From a bacterium (GTDB lineage Bacteria; Desulfobacterota; GWC2-55-46; DRQE01): a stretch of 10,826 bases of DNA. The position numbers and the translations under genes are program-made. Of the stretch, positions 1-6,710 are shown piece after piece (positions within the stretch are counted from its first letter, which is position 1; every line of letters starts with the position of its first letter). The stretch covers positions 1 to 10,826 of the forward strand of contig JALUQR010000131.1 in assembly GCA_027017505.1 (NCBI GenBank), written 5' to 3'. The notes below the pieces were generated by a model, which worked only from the letters and a program-made list of their open reading frames with translations, made no database searches and was not told the DNA's origin.

Positions 1-2
1 CC

Positions 3-116
3 ATAAGGCAGTATCAGTCAATGGGGGACATCCTTGAGGGATTCAGAACAGGCACAAGGGAGCGATTCTCTGACGAAACCCGGAACGGCTACAGCTGGCT
101 GACCAAAGACCCCTGA
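3..116 (+). CDS. C-terminal end of an unidentified protein (partial at left edge)
   Basis: An open frame runs in from the left edge and ends at TGA 114-116, giving 37 visible residues. They are polar, with a central stretch GDILEGFRTGTRERF and the C-terminus SWLTKDP. No motif is recognisable and the function is unknown. An in-frame ATG at 21 exists without a clear ribosome binding site, so the true start most likely lies outside the window. The intrinsic terminator 27 nt after the stop suggests this is the last gene of the preceding transcription unit. The open frame is short, so even its coding status rests mainly on its position directly ahead of the terminator. Confidence 0.45.
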   Translation: MRQYQSMGDILEGFRTGTRERFSDETRNGYSWLTKDP

Positions 117-142
117 TAACGCCTGCCATACAGCAACCCGGG

Positions 143-175
143 GGCACACCTTCCAGAAGGTGTGCCTTTTTGTTT
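143..175 (+). terminator. Strong intrinsic terminator
   Basis: A perfect 10-bp stem pairs 143-152 with 157-166 around the 4-nt loop CCAG, followed directly by TTTTTGTTT (167-175). This is the textbook factor-independent shape for transcription on the + strand. It closes the unit ending at 116 and separates it from the packaging genes. No matching U-tract exists for the minus strand, so it is directional. Confidence 0.93.
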
Positions 176-197
176 CCTTCCTGCCAGGGGGTAGAAT
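170..197 (+). promoter_or_regulatory. Possible sigma70-type promoter for the structural operon
   Basis: TTGTTT (170-175) and TAGAAT (192-197) are separated by 16 nt and resemble -35 and -10 boxes; the -10 matches 5 of 6 and the -35 only 3 of 6. The region lies between the upstream terminator and the first packaging gene, where a late promoter would be expected. The -35 overlaps the terminator U-tract. The match is weak, and the phage could instead use a modified or host alternative sigma factor. Confidence 0.28.
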
Positions 198-251
198 AAA
201 AAGTTCAAATTTTCCCTTTCAAAACAGAAGCTTACAGAATTAGGGGTAGAA
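188..251 (+). repeat. Pair of 9-bp direct repeats GGGGTAGAA in the leader
   Basis: GGGGTAGAA occurs at 188-196 and again at 243-251, 55 nt apart, each followed by an A-rich run. Both copies lie in the non-coding leader just upstream of the terminase genes. Possible roles are operator or activator sites, tandem promoter elements (each contains a -10-like TAGAA) or packaging recognition sites. The sequence alone does not decide between them, and two copies of a 9-mer could be chance. Confidence 0.4.
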
Positions 252-256
252 AAAAT

Positions 257-270
257 ACACCATAGGGTGT
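257..270. repeat. Short palindrome ACACC-N4-GGTGT in the leader
   Basis: Perfect 5-bp arms at 257-261 and 266-270 flank ATAG. The site sits 39 nt before the ATG of the first packaging-region gene. It is dimeric-operator sized, but it could also be a small hairpin in the leader RNA. Functional importance is inferred from position only. Confidence 0.35.
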
Positions 271-308
271 CTTGGTTGTATTCATAAAAAATGTGGAGGT
301 GTTTGGCC

Positions 309-491
309 ATGGCAAATTACGACTATTTTGCCCGTATCGGGGAGCTTGAGGACTGGAGGAAGTATCACCCCAGGGGCAGGGAACGGGTGCTCTTAAGGGA
401 GCCCGAGATGTGCAGAGAGTGTTTGAGGACATTTTTAAGTCTCTATCCACTTAAAAGATGTGCTGACCATGATGGGCTTGAGGAGATATGA
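309..491 (+). CDS. Small Cys/His protein ahead of terminase (hypothetical)
   Basis: This is a 60-aa protein of unknown function. ATG 309 is preferred over the in-frame ATG at 291 because GGAGG at 295-299 lies 9 nt upstream of it, whereas 291 would overlap that ribosome binding site. The C-terminal half carries C35-x2-C38-x12-C51-x2-H54, a spacing compatible with a small zinc-binding fold. The N-terminal half is charged and aromatic. Its stop overlaps the next start (ATGA, 488-491), so it is translationally coupled to the putative small terminase. First position in the packaging operon suggests a DNA-binding or packaging accessory role, but this is inference only. Confidence 0.65.
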   Translation: MANYDYFARIGELEDWRKYHPRGRERVLLREPEMCRECLRTFLSLYPLKRCADHDGLEEI

Positions 492-913
492 GAAAACGAA
501 TAGACTGGCAGAGGCTCAGGGAGGATTACTCAAGGGGGTTTTCTGTGGAGGAGCTCTCAGAACTCTACAGGTGCAGTCCCCGCACCATAAGAGACAGGAT
601 ACGCAGGGAGGGCTGGAAGAGACACACAGAATGTGACAGAGAGGCGGGCTCTCTTGTCAAGGAGCACCGCAGACTCTGGCAGGAGGTAAAAAAGAGACTG
701 TCTGTGGGGCTTAACAGGGGGGATGAGAAGGAACTCAAGCTTGCAAAGATGGCAGGCGATGTACTGCTGAGCGTTATAAAGGGAGAAAAAGAGGTGTGGA
801 ACATGGACCCCGCAGATAAAACCCTCACGGAAGAGGAGATAAATGCAGTTACCAGAGAGATGGAATCCCTTACGATACCACACGGAACAGAGACGCCTGT
901 GGACAGAACCTAA
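488..913 (+). CDS. terS: Terminase small subunit (DNA recognition), putative
   Basis: This 141-aa protein has an N-terminal helix-turn-helix at about residues 18-43 (FSVEELSELYRCSPRTIRDR followed by the REGWKR end), typical of phage small terminases that bind the packaging site. A basic helical middle and an acidic C-terminal tail follow, as expected for an oligomeric TerS with a TerL-contacting tail. The start is coupled to the upstream gene by ATGA, with GAGGAG at 480-485 close by. It lies directly before the large terminase and overlaps it by 71 nt, an unusually long overlap. Small terminases diverge strongly, so the call rests on the HTH, the size and the position. A plain HTH regulator is the alternative. 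Confidence 0.8.
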   Translation: MRKRIDWQRLREDYSRGFSVEELSELYRCSPRTIRDRIRREGWKRHTECDREAGSLVKEHRRLWQEVKKRLSVGLNRGDEKELKLAKMAGDVLLSVIKGEKEVWNMDPADKTLTEEEINAVTREMESLTIPHGTETPVDRT

Positions 914-2099
914 GAGGTTCAAGGTGGTGCCTGCGGGCAGAAGAAGTGGCAAGACAGAGCTTGCCAAAAGAAGGCTCGTTGTTGCCCTTGCGGAAAAGAA
1001 GCCCTGGCAGGACCCACGCTACTTTGCAGGGGCACCCACCCGTGAGCAGGCAAAAAGGATATTCTGGAAGGACCTCAAGGCCCTTGTGCCACCACGCTGG
1101 ATAAGACGCATCTACGAGTCAGAGCTGTGCATTGTAACCCGCATGGGCTCAGAGCTCTGGGTGGTTGGCCTCGACAGACCCGAACGCATAGAGGGCATAC
1201 CATGGGATGGCTGTGTGCTCGATGAATACGCAAACATGAAGCCAGAGACCTGGCAGGCACATGTAAGACCCGCACTGTCAGACAGACAGGGCTGGTGCTG
1301 GTTCATAGGTGTGCCAGAAGGGCTGAACCACTACAAAGACCTTGCAGATTACGCAAAAAGTGGCACAGACCCTGACTGGGGCTTCTATACCTGGTTCTCA
1401 GAGGACATACTACCGCCTGAAGAGATAGAGGCTGCAAAAAGGGTGCTTGATCCTAAAACCTTCAGACAGGAATATCAGGCAAGCTTCGAGGGGGCTGTGG
1501 GAAGGGTCTATTATGCCTACAGTGCGGAACGCCACCAGGACCCCTCCATAGAGGTGAACCACTCACTACCGCTTGTGCTCTGCTGTGACTTCAATGTTGA
1601 CCCCTGCGTGTGGCTCATCTGCCAGACAGATGGCACAAGGGTGTGGGTTATAGATGAGGTGGTAAAAAGGGGAACCAGCACCGTGGAGATGGCAAAGGAG
1701 GTGCTCAAACGCTACGGTGAACACAGAAAGGGAATAATCGTGTACGGAGATGCAACAGGCGGAAGACGCTCCACCGCTGGAAAGAGCGACTACGCACTGC
1801 TCCATGAGCTGGGCCTTAAAGACCAGCGCATACCACGACAGAACCCACCTGTAAAGGACAGGGTGAATGCGGTAAACTCCATGCTCTGTAACACCCGTGG
1901 AGAGGTAAGACTCACACACCACCCACGGTGCAGATACTTAAGAAGAGACCTGGAAACAGTCACCTGGCAGAAGGACTCCGCAGATATAGACAAAACAGAT
2001 AACGAAAGAACCCATGCGTCAGATGCACTGGGATACTTTATAGCAAAGGAGTTTCCTGTAAGGCTTAAAAGACCTGTAAGTAAAAGGTTTTACAAGTAA
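843..2099 (+). CDS. terL: Terminase large subunit (packaging ATPase and nuclease)
   Basis: This 418-aa protein is the motor that translocates DNA into the prohead and cuts it. The N-terminal ATPase shows Walker A AGRRSGKT (residues 31-38) and Walker B CVLDE with D127-E128, within the context GIPWDGCVLDEYANM. The C-terminal RNase H-like nuclease shows the acidic residues expected for metal binding: D249 in CCDFNVDP, D271-E272, D303 in YGDATGG and D394 in HASDALGY. Length and layout fit the Terminase_6 type. The start at 843 is supported by GAGGAG at 833-838 and by the short N-terminal stretch normally found before Walker A. It is read from inside the end of terS. All catalytic elements look intact. 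Confidence 0.96.
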   Translation: MQLPERWNPLRYHTEQRRLWTEPKRFKVVPAGRRSGKTELAKRRLVVALAEKKPWQDPRYFAGAPTREQAKRIFWKDLKALVPPRWIRRIYESELCIVTRMGSELWVVGLDRPERIEGIPWDGCVLDEYANMKPETWQAHVRPALSDRQGWCWFIGVPEGLNHYKDLADYAKSGTDPDWGFYTWFSEDILPPEEIEAAKRVLDPKTFRQEYQASFEGAVGRVYYAYSAERHQDPSIEVNHSLPLVLCCDFNVDPCVWLICQTDGTRVWVIDEVVKRGTSTVEMAKEVLKRYGEHRKGIIVYGDATGGRRSTAGKSDYALLHELGLKDQRIPRQNPPVKDRVNAVNSMLCNTRGEVRLTHHPRCRYLRRDLETVTWQKDSADIDKTDNERTHASDALGYFIAKEFPVRLKRPVSKRFYK

Positions 2100-2137
2100 A
2101 ACATTAGAGAAAATCTTAAAGAGGAGTGTATCCTGGT

Positions 2138-3499
2138 ATGACAAGAGAGGAGCTTGAAAGGACTCATCCCCTGTATGATGCCTATCTATCTGAGTGGGAG
2201 TTTTTTGTAAGGAGCTATTTTGGCGGGCGTCTTTACAGGGAGGGTGGTTATCTTCTGAAGCATCCCTTTGAGTCCACGGAGAACCACAACCGCAGGAGGG
2301 CTACCGCCTATTACTACAACTACTGTGGTCCCATAGTGGACATAATGGTATCCCATCTTTTCAGGAAGCCACCGAGGCGGGATTTTGGCAGTCTTGCCTC
2401 AGATCCTCTGTTCAATGCCTTTCTTGAGGATTGCGACCTTGAGGGCACGGGTTTTGCCCAGTTCATGCGTGATGCCCAGAGGTTTGCAAGTATTTACGGA
2501 AGGGTATCCATAGTGGTGGACAAACCCAGGCTCAATGCAGGGACCCTTGAAGAGGAGATAAGGGGTGGCATAAGGCCCTATCTTGTGCTCATAACCCCTG
2601 AGAACCTTCTTGACTGGCGTTTTACAAGGCTTCCATCAGGCAGAACCGTGCTCGATATGGTGAAGATAAGGGAGGAGCAGGGGCTGTTCAGGATATGGAC
2701 ACGCAGGCACTGGCAGGTATGGCTACTTCCAGAGAGGGGAGAGCCCGTACTTTCTGACAGTGGCACACATCCGCTCGGTGAGGTGCCCATAGTTAACCTT
2801 TACAACAAGAAAACAGGCATAAGGATGCTCGGACTCTCGGACATACAGGACATAGCGGACATAAACAGAAACATCTACTATCTCTGCAGTGATGCCCGTG
2901 AAATCATAGAGAACACCGCCTTTCCAATGCTCGCCATACCATATGAGAAGAGCGGGGTGGAGGAAAAAGAGATAGGGCCCAGAAACATCCTGCAGTTTGA
3001 CCCCTCTGAGCCCAATGCCAGGCCCTACTGGCTTGAGGCACCCCATTCCTCGCTCTCTGAGATACGCGAATGGGTAAGACAGGACATAGCAGAAATACAC
3101 CGCATAGCAAAACTCGGCGGTGTCAGAGCAACACAGGACAGAAGCCAGCCCCAGAGTGGCATAGCCCTTGAGCTTGAGTGGCAACAGCTACATGCGGTGC
3201 TCAGCGAGAAGGCGGACAACCTCGAAGAGGCAGAAAGACAGCTCTTAAGGCTATGGGCACGCTGGCAGGGCAAAAGGTTCGATGGCACGGTGGACTATCC
3301 CGATGAGTTCTCCGTAAGAGACCTCGACAGAGAGCTCGAGCGTGCAATAAAGGCCATAAGCCTCGGGCTTGAGTCCAGAACATTCAGAAAAGAGCTTGAA
3401 AAGAAGGTGGTGGATGCGGTCCTGCCAAAACTCAAGGCAGAGGTTAAAACAAAGATACTGGAGGAGATAGATGAGGTACACAGAGAAAAAGGCCCTTGA
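2138..3499 (+). CDS. Portal protein
   Basis: This is the portal (about 453 aa), the dodecameric ring at the capsid vertex through which DNA passes and on which the terminase docks. The N-terminal HPLYDAYLSEW and the following GGYLLKHPFESTENHNRRR region, the membrane-independent alpha/beta core (residues ~60-250) and the long helical C-terminus rich in E, R and L resemble the DUF4055-type portals. Position between terL and scaffold agrees. ATG 2138 is preferred to the in-frame GTG 2126 because GAGGAG (2121-2126) would overlap the GTG; the resulting 11-nt spacing is a little long. Its end overlaps the next gene by 29 nt. The family call is from remembered similarity, while the role is well supported by synteny. 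Confidence 0.82.
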   Translation: MTREELERTHPLYDAYLSEWEFFVRSYFGGRLYREGGYLLKHPFESTENHNRRRATAYYYNYCGPIVDIMVSHLFRKPPRRDFGSLASDPLFNAFLEDCDLEGTGFAQFMRDAQRFASIYGRVSIVVDKPRLNAGTLEEEIRGGIRPYLVLITPENLLDWRFTRLPSGRTVLDMVKIREEQGLFRIWTRRHWQVWLLPERGEPVLSDSGTHPLGEVPIVNLYNKKTGIRMLGLSDIQDIADINRNIYYLCSDAREIIENTAFPMLAIPYEKSGVEEKEIGPRNILQFDPSEPNARPYWLEAPHSSLSEIREWVRQDIAEIHRIAKLGGVRATQDRSQPQSGIALELEWQQLHAVLSEKADNLEEAERQLLRLWARWQGKRFDGTVDYPDEFSVRDLDRELERAIKAISLGLESRTFRKELEKKVVDAVLPKLKAEVKTKILEEIDEVHREKGP

Positions 3500-3746
3500 G
3501 AACACAATGGCCATGTTGAATGCACACAGGGGTGCAGACCCTGTGGTCTGCTACAGGTTCAACAAGAGCCTTCTTGAGGAGGCAAGGCGCTCAATACTCA
3601 GGATGCTTGGAAAAAGAGGGGTGGAAAGCTGGAAGAGCCTCTCCTTCAGCGACAGGGCCCTTATATGCACCATGGTTGTAAGGGCACTGCTCGATAAAAA
3701 GAGGGTTACAGAGTTTCTCTCAGGAGAGAGAAAAAGACTTCTCTAA
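3471..3746 (+). CDS. Hypothetical helical protein between portal and scaffold
   Basis: This 91-aa, very basic protein is predicted to be mostly helical, with no recognised domain. ATG 3471 follows GGAGGAG (3460-3466) with short spacing and begins inside the end of the portal gene, so the two are translationally coupled. Many phages have a protease or a MuF-like minor head protein at this position. Neither a Ser/His protease motif nor a MuF signature is visible here and the protein is far too small. A minor head or portal-associated role is possible by location only. Confidence 0.7.
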   Translation: MRYTEKKALENTMAMLNAHRGADPVVCYRFNKSLLEEARRSILRMLGKRGVESWKSLSFSDRALICTMVVRALLDKKRVTEFLSGERKRLL

Positions 3747-3753
3747 GGGCTCA

Positions 3754-3790
3754 GGGCTTGCCTTCCTCCACCCCCGGGAAGGCAGAGCCC
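3754..3790 (+). other. Long hairpin upstream of the scaffold gene
   Basis: GGGCTTGCCTTCC (3754-3766) pairs with GGAAGGCA-G-AGCCC (3777-3790): 13 base pairs with a single bulged G at 3785 and a 10-nt loop (3767-3776). It fills most of the largest gap in the head module. It is followed by GAAAGGGGGG rather than a U-tract, so it is not a standard terminator. It may be an RNA-processing site or a barrier that adjusts scaffold and capsid mRNA levels. Confidence 0.7.
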
Positions 3791-3823
3791 GAAAGGGGGG
3801 AATAACCTGAAAAGGAGGTAGCT

Positions 3824-4399
3824 ATGGAGACAAGGGAAGAAAGGGTTGAGTTCACACCCCAACAGCAGGAAAAGATACAGCACCTCATAGACGATGCCTA
3901 CAGAAGGGCGTTCCAGAAGGCATCGAAGATGGCAGTCCCCGAGGAGCTGGAACAGCTAAAAAGCGAGCTTGCTCACCTGAGAGAGGAGAAGAAAAAGGCA
4001 GACATACTGCGCACCGTGAGCAGATTCAATGTGGTAGACCCTGACGAGGTGGTTGAGCTCATCTCACGGGATGTGGAGGTGGATGAAAAGGGCGAGCTCA
4101 GGGTAAAGGGTGAGGAGAGCATGTCACTTGATGATTATGTGAGCATGTGGCTTTCAAGAAGACCACATCACCTTCGCACAACCCAGGGTGGTGGTGGCTC
4201 CCAGGGGGCAACATTCTCAGAGCCAAGAGCTCACCACGACCTTTCAGACCCCATGGTGTGGAGAAACATGCCTGCAGAAGACCTCTACAGATACCTCAAA
4301 GAGGGCGTGGACATACACGCAGGCGGAAGGCTCTACAGGTTCAGGGATGTGACAAACCCTTTCAGAGAGGCAAGAAAGAGAAAGATTACAGGGAGGTGA
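3824..4399 (+). CDS. Capsid assembly scaffolding protein, putative
   Basis: This 191-aa, highly charged protein sits immediately before the capsid gene, the standard place for a scaffold, which guides prohead assembly and then leaves. The N-terminus FTPQQQEKIQHLIDDAYRRAF resembles the start of many phage scaffolds. A coiled-coil segment follows at about residues 43-62 (ELEQLKSELAHLREEKKKAD). A Gly-rich linker (QGGGGSQG, near residue 122) separates the C-terminal third, which is basic at its very end (REARKRKITGR) and could bind the capsid protein. An optimal AAAGGAGGT precedes the start. No protease domain is fused to it. Confidence 0.72.
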   Translation: METREERVEFTPQQQEKIQHLIDDAYRRAFQKASKMAVPEELEQLKSELAHLREEKKKADILRTVSRFNVVDPDEVVELISRDVEVDEKGELRVKGEESMSLDDYVSMWLSRRPHHLRTTQGGGGSQGATFSEPRAHHDLSDPMVWRNMPAEDLYRYLKEGVDIHAGGRLYRFRDVTNPFREARKRKITGR

Positions 4400-4409
4400 G
4401 ATTTAACCC

Positions 4410-5291
4410 ATGGCAAACGAGGTAACCACATCTGCCACATCAGCAGGAGAGCTTGTGGCTGCAGAGATAGTCTCAAGGCTCGTTATAGATGCAGCCTATG
4501 CAGAAAGCGTGATGCCACCGCTGGTAAGGGTTGCAGACATCTCTCAGGAGTCAACCCTCACGGTGGAGTTTCCCAGGTGGCCTCTTCTTGAGGCGGTGGA
4601 CCTTACAGAGGGTGTGGATGCAACCAACACAGCGGTGAATACCTCCTCTGTGAGTGTCACCGCAGATGAGGCAGGCATAATGATAACAGTCACTGACATG
4701 CTCCTTTCCAGTGCAAGCCTTGGCGGGCTTGAGCCCTACGCAATGGAGCTCGGCAAGGCACTGGCAAACAAGATAGACAAGGACCTTCTTCAGGAGGTTG
4801 GAGACTTCACAAACTCTGCGGGCACCAGTGGTGCGGACATGACCGAGGCAGACTTTCTTGAGGCCATATATCTGCTTGAGGCAGGCAATGCCCAGGCACC
4901 ATTCGTTGCGGTGCTCCATCCCATACAGATACACGACCTTCGCAGGGCAATAGCGACATCAGGTGGTGCGGTCTGGGGTGGACCCACAGCACCTGCAGAG
5001 GACCTGGGTTCACTTGGAAGCCTCTACGGGGTGGACATCTTCCGCAGTACAAACTGTGCAGAGGTTAATGTGGACCCTAACACAGGTCTGCCAGAAGACC
5101 GCCAGGGCGTTATGATGCCCATGGGTAACCAGAGCGGGCTTGCCTTTGTTCTCAAGCAGACCGCAAGGACAGAGCTACAGAGGGATGCATCACTGCGTGC
5201 AACAGAGATAGTGGTGACAGCCATATACGGCGATGAGTGCGTGAACCCAACTGCATCAGGCGGGGTCGCAATAATAACAGACCACGAGTAA
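4410..5291 (+). CDS. Major capsid protein (HK97-fold expected)
   Basis: This 293-aa protein is placed after the scaffold and is the probable main shell subunit. The features seen fit compact HK97-fold capsid proteins: an N-terminal arm (MANEVTTSATSAGELVAAEI), a beta-rich stretch typical of the P- and E-loop region (STLTVEFPRWP, then EGVDATNTAVNTSSVSVTAD), the spine-helix region (YAMELGKALANKIDKDLLQE) and a C-terminal part ending in the strand-like region RATEIVVTAIYGDECVNP. The ribosome binding site GGAGGTGA (4392-4399) overlaps the scaffold stop, coupling the two. There is no long N-terminal delta domain, in keeping with a separate scaffold and no protease. The exact family is not established. 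Confidence 0.85.
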   Translation: MANEVTTSATSAGELVAAEIVSRLVIDAAYAESVMPPLVRVADISQESTLTVEFPRWPLLEAVDLTEGVDATNTAVNTSSVSVTADEAGIMITVTDMLLSSASLGGLEPYAMELGKALANKIDKDLLQEVGDFTNSAGTSGADMTEADFLEAIYLLEAGNAQAPFVAVLHPIQIHDLRRAIATSGGAVWGGPTAPAEDLGSLGSLYGVDIFRSTNCAEVNVDPNTGLPEDRQGVMMPMGNQSGLAFVLKQTARTELQRDASLRATEIVVTAIYGDECVNPTASGGVAIITDHE

Positions 5292-5297
5292 GAAAAC

Positions 5298-5323
5298 GCA
5301 GGGGGTCCTGAAAGACCCCCTGC
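5298..5323. other. 10-bp hairpin directly after the capsid gene
   Basis: GCAGGGGGTC (5298-5307) pairs perfectly with GACCCCCTGC (5314-5323) around the loop CTGAAA, 7 nt after the capsid stop. It is followed on the + strand by CTT and seven A's rather than a U-tract, so it is not a canonical terminator for the operon. On the minus strand it would be followed by only four T's. It could protect the 3' end of capsid mRNA from exonucleases, or act as a partial terminator that lowers expression of the connector genes. Confidence 0.72.
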
Positions 5324-5356
5324 CTTAAAAAAACCAGAAAAAAGAGGTGGCAGAAG

Positions 5357-5626
5357 ATGAGCACAGATAGGATTACAGACTCCATGCTCAAGAGGGGCTA
5401 CGAGCCACTTTCAGTGGGCACGCATGCAGGTATAGGGTTCAGAAAGAGTCTGCGCAGGGTGTCAAAACCCCTTGAAAACCCCGTATGGTTCGATACAGGT
5501 TGCAGGATGAGGGCCATAGACAAGAACGGTAATCTTACCACCATAACACGCACTGTGTGTGCCCACACAGAGGAAGACGCAGAGGAGTTCAGAAAAAAGG
5601 GCTGGAAACCCCTTGAAAGGAGGTAG
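5357..5626 (+). CDS. Hypothetical protein after the capsid gene
   Basis: This is an 89-aa basic protein with no recognised domain. GAGGTGG (5344-5350) precedes ATG 5357 with 6 nt spacing. The C-terminal half looks like a small alpha/beta unit (MRAIDKNGNLTTITRTVCAH, then an acidic helix EEDAEEF and a basic end). It lies between the capsid and connector genes, where head decoration or head-tail joining proteins are often found, but nothing in the residues shows such a role. Confidence 0.7.
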   Translation: MSTDRITDSMLKRGYEPLSVGTHAGIGFRKSLRRVSKPLENPVWFDTGCRMRAIDKNGNLTTITRTVCAHTEEDAEEFRKKGWKPLERR

Positions 5627-5631
5627 ACCAG

Positions 5632-5802
5632 GTGGAACCCCGCGAGAGGGTGGAAAGACTCATCTCAAGGATGTACGAACACCATCTCAGAACCACGGGC
5701 AATCTGCCCGCAGACGCACTCAAACGGAAGATTGAAAAAAAGGCCCAGTACATAGCCCAGAGGGCTGACAGAAAGAGAAGGGATAACGGACAATGGAGAT
5801 AA
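5632..5802 (+). CDS. Small basic helical protein with GTG start (hypothetical)
   Basis: This 56-aa gene starts with GTG at 5632, 7 nt after a perfect AAAGGAGGT (5616-5624), and ends at TAA 5800-5802. The protein has an N-terminal amphipathic segment (VERLISRMYEHHLRTTGNLP) and a strongly basic helical C-terminus rich in K, R and Q. It fills an otherwise empty 160-nt gap, and its stop lies 10 nt inside the next gene, so the two are coupled. An in-frame ATG at 5671 has no comparable ribosome binding site. The position suggests a head-tail region role; the function is unknown. Confidence 0.72.
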   Translation: MEPRERVERLISRMYEHHLRTTGNLPADALKRKIEKKAQYIAQRADRKRRDNGQWR

Positions 5803-6710
5803 AGATACTCAAAGAACGGCAGAAAAAACCCAGGTTTCTTAAAGACAGGGCGGACACACTCAGCCTTTACATACAGGAGGACCAGGAGCGTATCATTCCG
5901 CAGTGGGCACGCCTTACTGTCTACATGCCTGGAAGCACGGAGAAGCTCATAGACGGCGAGGATATGAGCATAGCCCAGGACGGGCTTCTGAGCTACCAGC
6001 TCAGCCCCGCACACAACAGCAGGACAGGTGAGAACTACAGGGCTGTTGTGGAGTACTCTGACGGCACCTACATCGGAGCGGTAATACTCTTCTACGATGT
6101 GGTCCTCAGCAGACCTGCCATAGTGATAACAGATGTGGACATAGTTGCAGAGCTACCACAGCTTGCAGATGGTGGCTGGAAACACACGGGCACCGCAGAG
6201 GGAGGCAGTACCACCACCATAGTGGACTCAGCCCTCAAGGCATATCCTGTGGACTACTTCACAGGCGGAAGGGCATACTCTGTGGACAAGGCAGAGACAA
6301 GAAGGATACTCGGTTTTGACCCCTCAACAGCAACTGTTACAACAGAGAGCTTCAGCTCCTCCATAACCAGTGGAGAACGATACATACTCACACGCACATT
6401 TGAGCGAGAGATAGAGCGTGCCTTCGAAAAACTCGAGGACACCCTTAAAAAGGCGGGCATAAAACCCCACCTTGTGGTTGACCCCGTGGACATAAAAGAG
6501 CTACATCTGCACATGGCTGTTGCAGAGGTCTGCAAGGGTATGAGCTCAAGCAGGGAGGACTTCTGGTGGCACATGTGGAAGGAATACGAGAGAAAGGCAG
6601 AAAGAATCCTTAAAAACACCACACTCAAGTACGACAGAACAGGCAACGGCCACATAGACAGCACAGAGGAGATAACAAGGATAAACATAATAAAGGCTAT
6701 AAGAGAATGA
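5793..6710 (+). CDS. Neck/connector protein with beta-rich N-terminus and EF-hand-like C-terminus
   Basis: This 305-aa protein appears to have two parts. Residues 1 to about 115 are beta-rich, and the stretch ENYRAVVEYSDGTYIGAVIL resembles small Ig-like phage domains. Residues from about 118 (VDIVAELPQL) to 270 include helices near 205-225 and 235-275, with the segment LHLHMAVAEVCKG characteristic of gp6-like head-tail connector (adaptor) proteins. The end carries a 12-residue loop D281-RTGNGHID-STE292 that matches the EF-hand calcium loop at positions 1, 5, 6, 8, 9 and 12, with T at position 3. The gene lies between head and tail modules and overlaps the next gene by ATGA. The adaptor role is inferred from synteny and the C-terminal helices. 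Confidence 0.68.
   Translation: MEIKILKERQKKPRFLKDRADTLSLYIQEDQERIIPQWARLTVYMPGSTEKLIDGEDMSIAQDGLLSYQLSPAHNSRTGENYRAVVEYSDGTYIGAVILFYDVVLSRPAIVITDVDIVAELPQLADGGWKHTGTAEGGSTTTIVDSALKAYPVDYFTGGRAYSVDKAETRRILGFDPSTATVTTESFSSSITSGERYILTRTFEREIERAFEKLEDTLKKAGIKPHLVVDPVDIKELHLHMAVAEVCKGMSSSREDFWWHMWKEYERKAERILKNTTLKYDRTGNGHIDSTEEITRINIIKAIRE

Noticed and set aside
557..967. 136-aa minus-strand open frame across terS/terL
   Set aside because: It is antisense to two genes with clear domains, and no ribosome binding site or recognisable sequence is seen. The other minus-strand frames in the window were rejected for the same reason.
2126..2137. GTG start for the portal four codons upstream
   Set aside because: The GAGGAG ribosome binding site would overlap the start codon itself; ATG 2138 is more consistent.
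4147..4425. 92-aa + strand open frame overlapping the scaffold and capsid genes
   Set aside because: It lies in an alternate frame over two well-supported genes, has no ribosome binding site, and its composition (runs of R, P and W) is typical of a shadow frame.
5298..5333. Canonical intrinsic terminator after the capsid gene
   Set aside because: The stem is good but it is followed by CTT and A7 on the + strand. With no U-tract it is listed as a hairpin of uncertain role.
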